From: Bradyrhizobium sp. RD5-C2
GTDB taxonomy: Bacteria; Pseudomonadota; Alphaproteobacteria; Rhizobiales; Xanthobacteraceae
Direction: 5' to 3'
Assembly (NCBI RefSeq): GCF_019972155.1
Contig: NZ_BOVL01000021.1
Location: 174,501-238,500, forward strand
Length of the DNA stretch: 64,000 nucleotides
Shown: in pieces, positions 43,684 through 51,328 of the stretch
How the letters are laid out: the number at the start of each line of letters is the position of its first letter
Position numbering within the stretch: position 1 is the stretch's first letter
The notes under the pieces: generated by a model
Databases searched by the model: none
What the model saw: only the letters and a program-made list of their open reading frames with translations
What the model was told of the DNA's origin: nothing
Translations under genes and position numbers: made by a program

Positions 43684-44895
43684 CTAACCGACTAGCTGCG
43701 TGACCGAGAGCAGCGCTGTCATGACCGACACGATCAGTCCGCCGACGACGGTGCTGATCGTGATGATCGCCAGTGGACCGACGATGCCGACGACGCGGTC
43801 CAGGCTGCGCTGCAATTTTGCTTCGTAGAATTCCGCGACCCGCCCGGCCAGCACCGGCAGCTGCCCGGTCTCTTCACCGAGCCGCAGCATGCGAACCGCC
43901 ATCGGCGGCAGGCTGTCCGCCACGGCGAGCGCGTCCGACAATTTTCCGCCATGGCGGACGCGATCGGCGGCGGCGGTCCAGTTCGCCTCGCTGCCGGTCA
44001 CCGCCATGATGTCGACGAGGATACGCAATGCCGCCGTGAGGTTGACGCCGCTGCCGAGCAGGACGCCGAGATTGCGGCAGAACAGGCTCGCGCGATAGAA
44101 CTGGAAGGCGCTGCTGATGCCCGGCACCCGCGAGATCCCGCTGACCAGCGCGGCGCGCACGCGCGCCTGCCGCAACAGCCACCATGCGAGGGCAATCGTC
44201 GCCGCACTGATCAGGCTTGCCGCCGTGGCATTGGCGCGCAGGAAATCCGACACCGCGATGAAGCTGGCGAGCGCCGTATCCGACTTGCCGCCGAAATCGC
44301 CGAGCACGGTCGAGAATTGCGGCAGCACGAACAGCAGGAAGAACAGCATCACGCCGGATGCCGCGACCAGCACGAAGGCCGGATACTGCATCGCATCGGT
44401 CAGCTTGCGCCGCATCTGCTCGGAACGCGCGCGCTCGGTCCCCAGCATCTCGAGCACCGAATCGAGCGTGCCGGAGATCTCTCCCACCCGGACCAGCGCG
44501 ATATACATCGGCTGAAACAGGGTCGGATGATCCGCAACCGAATCGGCGAAGCTCTCGCCGGTGAGCAGGGCTGCGCGGATCTTTGCCACCACCGGACGCA
44601 TCCGGCCAACATCGGCATCGCCGGACAAAAGCTCCAGGGCATCGTCGAGACGTGCGCCGGCCTTGAGCAGCAGCGCGAGATCGCGCGTGAATGTCGTGAC
44701 CTCGACAGCACTCGGCCCGCCGAACAGGCTGCGGCCACCGGTGGCGCCGGATGCGCGCTTGTCCTCGGTGGTTTCGATCGGCAGCAGCTTGAGATATTCG
44801 ATCCGCCGCGCCACCTCGGACGCGGTCGGCGCCGAGATCGTGCCGTTCACGATCTCGCCCGTCTGGGTCAAAGCGCGATAGCGATAATTGGGCAC
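43684..44895 (-). CDS. gspF: T2SS inner-membrane platform protein GspF
   Basis: 403 residues with the duplicated GspF/PilC domain. In the first copy: FTRDLALLLKAGARLDDALELL and then FVLVAASGVMLFFLLFVLPQF. In the second: FCRNLGVLLGSGVNLTAALRIL and then the C-terminal TM IITISTVVGGLIVSVMTALL. It starts at GTG 44895, four bases after the gspE stop; earlier in-frame codons lie inside gspE. Confidence 0.85.
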   Translation of the reverse strand: MPNYRYRALTQTGEIVNGTISAPTASEVARRIEYLKLLPIETTEDKRASGATGGRSLFGGPSAVEVTTFTRDLALLLKAGARLDDALELLSGDADVGRMRPVVAKIRAALLTGESFADSVADHPTLFQPMYIALVRVGEISGTLDSVLEMLGTERARSEQMRRKLTDAMQYPAFVLVAASGVMLFFLLFVLPQFSTVLGDFGGKSDTALASFIAVSDFLRANATAASLISAATIALAWWLLRQARVRAALVSGISRVPGISSAFQFYRASLFCRNLGVLLGSGVNLTAALRILVDIMAVTGSEANWTAAADRVRHGGKLSDALAVADSLPPMAVRMLRLGEETGQLPVLAGRVAEFYEAKLQRSLDRVVGIVGPLAIITISTVVGGLIVSVMTALLSVTQLVG

Positions 44896-44899
44896 GGCG

Positions 44900-46576
44900 T
44901 CACCGCACCGTCGCAACGCGGAGGATCTCGGCGGGCGAGGTCAATCCGGCGCGGCATTTGGCAACCCCGTCATCGAGCATCGTGGTCATGCCCGCCTTGA
45001 TCGCCATGGAATCGATCTTCATTCCGTCGGTTCGCTCCCCGATCAGTTCGCGCAGTTCATTGGATAGTTCGAGCAGCTCGAACACGCCGAGACGGCCGCG
45101 ATAACCGGTCCCGCCGCAACGTTCGCAGCCGCATGGATCGTGAATGATCTCGCCTTCCCGGAACCCGAGCGCGGCGAGCCGGGGATCCTCGGTGAAATCG
45201 GCTGTTGCCAGCGGTCGTGCCGACTTGCAGCGCTCGCACAATTGCCGGACCAGCCGTTGCGCGATCACGCCGCGCAGCACCGAACGCAGCAGATAGCCCT
45301 CGACCCCGAGGTCGAGCAGGCGCGGCACCGCGGCAGCCGCCGTCTCGGTGTGCAGCGTCGTCAACACCAGATGCCCGGTCAGTGCCGCATGCACCGCGAC
45401 ATGCGCGGTCTCGGAATCGCGGATTTCACCGACCATGATGACATCAGGGTCCTGGCGTACGAAGGAGCGCAGCGCGGTGGCGAAGGTCAGCCCGATCGCC
45501 GGCTTGACCTGGGACTGGTTGACGCCGGGGATCTCGTATTCGACCGGGTCCTCGATCGTCAGAATCTTGCGGCTGGGCTCATTGAGGATCGAGAGGATCG
45601 TCGCCAGCGTCGTGGTCTTGCCGCTGCCGGTCGGTCCCGTGATCACGACCATGCCGTACGGCAGCTTCAGCAGCCGCCGCAACTTGGCTTCGTCGGGCTC
45701 CGAGAATCCCAGCTTCTCGACGACCAGCAGGCCGCGATCCTTGGGCAGGATGCGGATGACGGCGGATTCGCCGTGTTGCATCGGCATGATCGCGACGCGG
45801 ATATCGATGTCGGTGCGCCCGGCCCGCAGCCGCGCCGCACCGTCCTGCGGCAGGCGACGCTCGGCGATGTTCAGATTGGCGATGATCTTGATGCGGGAGA
45901 CCACCGCCTGCGGCAGCACCCCCGAGAGGGCCGCGACCGGCCGCAGCAGGCCGTCAATGCGCAAGCGCACCATGAGGCCGGAGGAAAACGGCTCGATATG
46001 GATATCGCTGGCGCGCAGTTCGACGGCCTTCTCGATCAGATCATTGACCGCGCGCACCACCGGCGCGCCGCTGGCGAGATCGCGCAGGCTCTCGATGTCG
46101 TCTTCCCGGGGCAGCGCTGCCGCCATATCCGCGGTCTCGGCCTCCTCGGCGCTCGAAGAGTTGTTCAGCGCGATGGCGACGTCTTCCGACGAAGCCACCT
46201 TCACAGTGATGCCGGCGCCGAGCACGATCTGCGCCGCCCGCAGCGTCGCCTGGTCGGTCGGGTCGACGACCGCAAGGACAGTGCTCCCATCGGTCGTCCG
46301 GCACGGATAGACCATGGTCTCCCGCAGGAAGCGCGGTGAGAACGCCGCGACCAGCGGTTCGGCCGATGTCATGTCCTGGAGTCTCAGGCGGCCGAGCGCG
46401 AAGAAGCGCGCGGCCTCATCGGCGAATTCGGTCGGTGAGAGGCTGGTGACCTCCCGCAGCTTCAATTGCCTGACGTCGGCGCCCTGCCCGGTCCGCTCGG
46501 GCGATCCGTCGTTCGGCGCCAAATGATTGTTCTGACGCAGATAATCCACGAACCGAACGGACAGGTCGTTGGCCAT
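44900..46576 (-). CDS. gspE: T2SS ATPase GspE
   Basis: 558 residues: an N-terminal GspE domain that binds GspL (about 40-145) and a C-terminal secretion ATPase. Walker A GPTGSGKT is at 314-321, the Asp box is ILTIEDPVEYE, Walker B is DPDVIMVGEIRD at about 376-387, and the His box is TLHTETAAAAVPRL. The zinc-binding C4 motif of GspE ATPases is intact (CERC at 447-450, CGCERC at 482-487). It heads the minus-strand operon E-F-G-H-I-J-K-L-M-C/N and is divergent from gspD. Confidence 0.9.
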   Translation of the reverse strand: MANDLSVRFVDYLRQNNHLAPNDGSPERTGQGADVRQLKLREVTSLSPTEFADEAARFFALGRLRLQDMTSAEPLVAAFSPRFLRETMVYPCRTTDGSTVLAVVDPTDQATLRAAQIVLGAGITVKVASSEDVAIALNNSSSAEEAETADMAAALPREDDIESLRDLASGAPVVRAVNDLIEKAVELRASDIHIEPFSSGLMVRLRIDGLLRPVAALSGVLPQAVVSRIKIIANLNIAERRLPQDGAARLRAGRTDIDIRVAIMPMQHGESAVIRILPKDRGLLVVEKLGFSEPDEAKLRRLLKLPYGMVVITGPTGSGKTTTLATILSILNEPSRKILTIEDPVEYEIPGVNQSQVKPAIGLTFATALRSFVRQDPDVIMVGEIRDSETAHVAVHAALTGHLVLTTLHTETAAAAVPRLLDLGVEGYLLRSVLRGVIAQRLVRQLCERCKSARPLATADFTEDPRLAALGFREGEIIHDPCGCERCGGTGYRGRLGVFELLELSNELRELIGERTDGMKIDSMAIKAGMTTMLDDGVAKCRAGLTSPAEILRVATVR

Positions 46577-46899
46577 TCTCGATATCCCGCCACACTATCC
46601 CGGATCAGTCCGTGCCATCCGCCGCAGCGTTCGGCTCTCGGCAATTGTGCGGTTATCGATCCGAAGTGTGACAGCTGTGCGAAGTCACATCGTTCGCCTC
46701 GCTCAAGAAACCTTGACGTGGCATCGCGGACACGGCTGCGCCCAGCTGCACGTTTGGGGCGCGACACGATGGGCAGGTCGCGAACGACAATCATGTAACC
46801 AATTTATTTCTGTCATGTTCGATCGATAAGAGTCCCTCCGGGGTAGGACCGATCGTCGCACGCCGTCGAAATTTCAGTTAGTCAGAGCGAAGGGCCTTC
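46577..46899. promoter_or_regulatory. Divergent gspE/gspD promoter region with Pho-like half-sites
   Basis: 323 bp without a gene. CTGTCAC at 46674-46668 points toward gspE and CTGTCAT at 46810-46816 points toward gspD; neither has a good second repeat at the 11-bp period. It probably holds both T2SS promoters. Confidence 0.4.
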
Positions 46900-49278
46900 A
46901 TGCAACGCGTAGGCACAGTGGGCCGCTGCCCGACGATCCGTGGCGGCCTGGCAGCCATTTTTGCCTTGACGTCACTGGGGTTGCTGGCGTCCTGCAATTC
47001 CGCGACGGTTGGCGAGAGCGTGGACGCGTCTCAGGTCGACGTCACCGACAAGGTGCGATCGCTCGATCTCTTGCCGCGCCAGCCGCAACCCGTGAGCGGG
47101 CTGGCGGCAGCGGGCGGCAGCCAGAGCGGCAGCGTCCGCGCCGCGATGTATGAGGGAAGCGACGTGACTGGGGTCGCCGACGCGCGGCCACAGCCGGCGT
47201 CGAGCGGCAATGGCTTCGATCTGAATTTCGAGAGCACGCCGGTTGCAACCGTCGCCAAGGTCGTGCTCGGCGACATCCTGCATGTCGGATACACCATCGA
47301 CCCGCGGGTGCAGGGCACGGTGAGCCTGGTGTCGGTCCGCCCGGTGCCGAAATCCGACATGGTCTTCGTGCTTGAAAACGCGCTTCGCCTGAGCGGCGTG
47401 GTGCTGTTGAAGGATACCGCGGGCTATCGCCTGACCCCGCTCGGCGACGCCGTCGGCGGCGGCCGCGTCGATTCAGCGGCGGCCAATCCCGAACCCGGAT
47501 TCGGAATCTCGGTGGTCCCCCTGCAATATGTGTCGGCCCAGACCCTGCTGAAGCTGACCGACAGCTTCGCCACCCGGGCGGGCTCGATCCGCGCCGACAC
47601 GACGCGCAATCTGCTTCTGATCCAGGGCACCGGCGCCGAGCGCCGCACCGCGGTCGACACCGTGCTCAGCTTCGACGTCGACTGGATGCGCGGCCAATCG
47701 GTCGGCATCTTCCCGATCTCGAGCGGCTCGCCCGCACCCGTCATTGCGGAGCTCGAGAAGATCGTCGATTCCGGCGAGAACGGCCTCAGCCAGAACGTCA
47801 TCAAGTTCATGCCGATCGCACGCCTCAACGCGGTGCTGGTGGTGACCAAGAAGCCGGACATGCTGCACACGGCAGCGACCTGGATCAAGCGCCTCGACCG
47901 CAACGACACCGCGCGCACCTCGGTCCATGTCTACCGCGTCAAATACGGCGACGCGCGCCAGATCGCGCGGGTTCTGACCGACATGTTCCTCGGCGGATCG
48001 TCCGGCAATCTGCTCGACAGCGCCGACAGCCAGCTCGCGCCCGGCTCCGGCACCTCGTCGACGTCAAGCGTCGCCGACCGTCTGTCGGCGAACGGCAACT
48101 CGGGCTCGAACTCGGGCAGCTTTGCCTCGCGCGGCACGTCAGGGACAGGCGCAGCCGGCCAGGGCCTCGGCCAGGGATTTGGCGCCGGCGGGCAAGCGAA
48201 CAATCAAAATCAGGGCCAGGGCAACAATGCCGCGCTGGATGCCGGACGCGGCGCTGGCTCGGGCTCGGGCAACGGCCAGCCCGTCATGCAGGACGTACGG
48301 ATCACGCCCGATGTCGTGAACAACAATCTGCTGATCTATGCCGACCAGGCCAACTACCGCATCATCGAGTCGACGCTGCAGCAGATCGACGAGCCGCAGC
48401 TCCAGGTCGCGATCGATGCGACGATCGCCGAGGTCACGCTCAACAACACTTTGTCCTATGGTGTGCAAACCTATCTCACCAGCAGGAACCTCGGCCTGAA
48501 GCCGAACATGGGCTCGTTCACTGGCACCCAGGCCACCACGGCCCCCGCGACCACCACGGACGCGACCACCGGGGTCGCCTCCGTCGCAGGCTCGGTCACC
48601 AATGCCTTCATCAACCGCGCCTTCCCGGGCTTCAACTTCCTGATCGGATCGGAGACGCAGCCGAGCCTGATCCTGGATGCGCTGCATGCCGTCACCAGCG
48701 TCAAGGTGCTCTCCAATCCGTCGCTGGTCGTGATCAACAACCAGGTCGCGACCTTGCAGGTCGGTGACGTCGTCCCGGTGTCGACCGGCAGCGCGACGGT
48801 GCTGACCGGAAGCAACACGGTGGTCAACACCATCGACTATCGCAACACCGGCATCATCCTGCGGGTCTCGCCGCGCGTCAGCGTGAACGGCACCGTGCGG
48901 CTCGATGTCGAGCAGGAGATCAGCAACGTTCCGCAGACCAGCGCGAACAGCCTGACCCCGACGGTATCGGAGCGGAGGGTCAAGAGCCAGATCGCGGTCG
49001 CCAACGGCCAGACCGTGCTGCTGGCGGGCCTGATCAGCGAACAGCAGAGCGGCAACCGCAATGCCCTTCCGGTGCTTGACCAGATTCCCGGCCTCGGCGA
49101 CGCCTTCGGGCATCAGAGCAACGCGACCCAACGCACCGAGCTGATCATCTTCATTCGCCCGCAGATCATCCGCAACGGTTCCGACGCCCAGATTGTGGCC
49201 GAGGAGCTTCGTTCGAAACTGCGCGGCAGCATCGCCACGACGACGACCAATGCGCCGATCACCACCAGCTTCCATTGA
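46900..49278 (+). CDS. gspD: T2SS secretin GspD, predicted lipoprotein (liposecretin)
   Basis: 792 residues. The signal peptide ends in a lipobox LASC with Cys32 followed by Asn, so the secretin is predicted to be lipid-anchored and to reach the outer membrane without a separate pilotin, as HxcQ does. Then an N0 domain (FDLNFESTPVATVAKVVLGD), N1-N3 domains (LQYVSAQTLLKLTDSF, VYRVKYGDARQIARVLTDMF), a Gly/Ser/Asn-rich insert of about 90 residues (400-460), and the secretin barrel (VKVLSNPSLVVINNQVATLQ, TELIIFIRPQIIRNG). It is divergent from gspE and followed at 13 bp by a Sel1-repeat gene. Confidence 0.9.
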   Translation: MQRVGTVGRCPTIRGGLAAIFALTSLGLLASCNSATVGESVDASQVDVTDKVRSLDLLPRQPQPVSGLAAAGGSQSGSVRAAMYEGSDVTGVADARPQPASSGNGFDLNFESTPVATVAKVVLGDILHVGYTIDPRVQGTVSLVSVRPVPKSDMVFVLENALRLSGVVLLKDTAGYRLTPLGDAVGGGRVDSAAANPEPGFGISVVPLQYVSAQTLLKLTDSFATRAGSIRADTTRNLLLIQGTGAERRTAVDTVLSFDVDWMRGQSVGIFPISSGSPAPVIAELEKIVDSGENGLSQNVIKFMPIARLNAVLVVTKKPDMLHTAATWIKRLDRNDTARTSVHVYRVKYGDARQIARVLTDMFLGGSSGNLLDSADSQLAPGSGTSSTSSVADRLSANGNSGSNSGSFASRGTSGTGAAGQGLGQGFGAGGQANNQNQGQGNNAALDAGRGAGSGSGNGQPVMQDVRITPDVVNNNLLIYADQANYRIIESTLQQIDEPQLQVAIDATIAEVTLNNTLSYGVQTYLTSRNLGLKPNMGSFTGTQATTAPATTTDATTGVASVAGSVTNAFINRAFPGFNFLIGSETQPSLILDALHAVTSVKVLSNPSLVVINNQVATLQVGDVVPVSTGSATVLTGSNTVVNTIDYRNTGIILRVSPRVSVNGTVRLDVEQEISNVPQTSANSLTPTVSERRVKSQIAVANGQTVLLAGLISEQQSGNRNALPVLDQIPGLGDAFGHQSNATQRTELIIFIRPQIIRNGSDAQIVAEELRSKLRGSIATTTTNAPITTSFH

Positions 49279-49291
49279 GCAGGGCGACACG

Positions 49292-49828
49292 ATGCTCCTC
49301 ACGCGCGCGCTTCGGACAAACCTTTTCGCTTCGCTTGCGGTCGTGGCCTGGGCGATGACCGCATCGGTCGCGAGCGCCGACAGTCTTGCGCGCGGAACGG
49401 CCGCATTCCATCGCGGCGACTATGTCAGGGCATTTCACGAGCTCTCGCCGGCCGCCGATCGCGGCAACGCAAGAGCCCTCGGCATGCTCGGCTTCATGTA
49501 TGAGCACGGCTTCGGCGTACCGCAGGCCTACGCGGCCGCCGCCGATCTCTACTATCGCGGCGCCATGCAGGGCGACCCGTTCGCACAAGCCATGCTGGGC
49601 TTGAGCTACGACAAGGGCCACGGCGTTCCGACCGATTTCTTGCTGGCCTACAAATGGCTCAATCTGGCGGCGGCCCGCACCGGCGGGCGACAGCGCGATG
49701 CCTATCTCCGCTTCCGCGATGCGGTCGCATCCAAGCTCTCGACCTATGAGATCATCGCCGGCCAGCGGTTTGCATTGGAATGGGTCCCCGACCGGCAGGC
49801 AACGGACGTGCATCTGACGGTCAAGTAG
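49292..49828 (+). CDS. Exported Sel1-repeat protein
   Basis: 178 residues: a signal peptide (FASLAVVAWAMTASVASA) and about three Sel1-like repeats (ARALGMLGFMYEHGFGVPQA, AQAMLGLSYDKGHGVPTDFL). It lies 13 bp after gspD and probably on the same mRNA. That placement suggests a periplasmic helper of the secretin or of the secreted cargo; this is inference. Its stop overlaps the convergent PepSY gene by 8 bp. ATG 49292 follows CAGGGCG. Confidence 0.75.
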   Translation: MLLTRALRTNLFASLAVVAWAMTASVASADSLARGTAAFHRGDYVRAFHELSPAADRGNARALGMLGFMYEHGFGVPQAYAAAADLYYRGAMQGDPFAQAMLGLSYDKGHGVPTDFLLAYKWLNLAAARTGGRQRDAYLRFRDAVASKLSTYEIIAGQRFALEWVPDRQATDVHLTVK

Positions 49829-51326
49829 CTTCCCGCGCCGGCTTCAAGCTGGGAGGCGCGTGTCCCCTCTGCACCTTCCGCCGCCGGAGCCGGCGCCAGC
49901 CGATCACGATACCGCTGATCGAGACGATCGTGCCGACCGCCGACAGCAGCCAGACCACGACGTCGCGCGCCGGCGAGATGCGCAGCAGCAGCGGGAAGTC
50001 CAGACTGTGCAGCGCGTTGAACAGCCAGCGGTAGGACCGGCGGCTGTCATCGCTGCGGTCGAGGATCTCGGCGCTGACCGGAGAGATGTGCAGCCAGGTG
50101 TGGGCGGGATCGTCGAAGGCGATCCGCAGCACCGGAAGCTCACGCGCATGGTGCAGCGTGTACCAGTAGGCGTCCGGCTCGTCGAGTTGTCGCACCGATA
50201 TCAGCGCTGCTCCGGGCATCGCGCGCCGGGCGGCCGCGACGATCTCGTCCTGCGAGAGTGTCACGGGCGCGCCGGTCACGGGATCGGCAAGACTTCGACG
50301 GCCATTGCTGTCGTCGAGCATCACCAGGGGGCGGCCGCCGATCCAGACGTAGCGCGCTTCCACGGCCTGCGCGGATGGCGCTGCCCGGAAGCCGGCAACG
50401 ATATCGGGTGTGTCGTGACCGCTGTATCCGGCTGCGATCTCGCGCATAACGCCACGGCCGGAGAACGCGCCGCCGGGATTGAGCGACAGCCAGCCGCTGA
50501 ACATCCAGGTGAAGATGAAGATGCCGCCGATCAGGCCAGCGATGTGATGCCAGGCCATCCAGCCGCGATAGGGCGAGACGGCGCCATCAGCATAGCGGCG
50601 CGTCAGGTGCAGGCGGAGAATGCCGATCCAGAAGCCGGTGACCGCGACGACCAGACACACACCCGAGATCCACAGCACCACGTCCCGCCAAAGCGGGCCG
50701 TCCTTGCGCAACACGGTCGGATAGATCCAGTGCGGGATCGAGCCGAGCCAGTTCCAGACCCGTTCCTGCCGCGTGGTGTCGAGCGCGATCTCGCCGCTGC
50801 GCGAGGAGACATAGAGCTCGGTGCCATCAGCGTCGCCTAGACCGATCAAATAGAGCGGCCGCAACGGATCGAAGCGTGCGGTGACCGACCATTGGTCGCG
50901 CGTCACCGTATCGAGCAATTGCGGCTGCACGGCGCGCGGGTGATGCCGGGCAATGGCAAGCGCCTGGTCGGGCGCGATCCGGTCGATCACGCTGCCGTCG
51001 ATCGCCGAGATGGTGACGGCGCCGCCCTTCCAGCCGGTCACGCGATAGACCGGAACGTCGTCCATCATCGAGAGCCGTAGATCGCGCGGATAATGCTCCG
51101 CGCCCGCGATCGCCATGGCGCGATCGGGAGCGACCTGCACCTTGTTCCAGAGAGTGACGGGGAGCGCGGACAGGCGCTCGCTGTCAGTGAGGCGCGGAAA
51201 GGCCACGTACATCATGACGAGACCGGAGGTGAACCACATCGCGAAGAACAGACACGTCGCAATGCCGATCCAGCGATGGACGACATAGAGCCATCGCCGC
51301 GCTCGCCGGATCAGAGCTTTGCGCAT
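49821..51326 (-). CDS. PepSY-TM membrane protein, probable metal-complex reductase
   Basis: 501 residues with about four TM helices (WIGIATCLFFAMWFTSGLVM, a pair near 215-300, and a last one near VVWLLSAVGTIVSISGIVIG) and periplasmic PepSY-like domains between them. His residues at helix ends (VVHRWIG, MAWHHIAG, ALHSLDFP) could ligate heme, as in PepSY reductases of ferric-siderophore systems. It starts 2 bp after the TonB receptor stop, so the two form an operon under the cobalamin riboswitch. By context it may reduce an imported corrinoid or metal chelate; this is a hypothesis. Confidence 0.75.
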   Translation of the reverse strand: MRKALIRRARRWLYVVHRWIGIATCLFFAMWFTSGLVMMYVAFPRLTDSERLSALPVTLWNKVQVAPDRAMAIAGAEHYPRDLRLSMMDDVPVYRVTGWKGGAVTISAIDGSVIDRIAPDQALAIARHHPRAVQPQLLDTVTRDQWSVTARFDPLRPLYLIGLGDADGTELYVSSRSGEIALDTTRQERVWNWLGSIPHWIYPTVLRKDGPLWRDVVLWISGVCLVVAVTGFWIGILRLHLTRRYADGAVSPYRGWMAWHHIAGLIGGIFIFTWMFSGWLSLNPGGAFSGRGVMREIAAGYSGHDTPDIVAGFRAAPSAQAVEARYVWIGGRPLVMLDDSNGRRSLADPVTGAPVTLSQDEIVAAARRAMPGAALISVRQLDEPDAYWYTLHHARELPVLRIAFDDPAHTWLHISPVSAEILDRSDDSRRSYRWLFNALHSLDFPLLLRISPARDVVVWLLSAVGTIVSISGIVIGWRRLRRRKVQRGHAPPSLKPAREAT

Positions 51327-51328
51327 GG

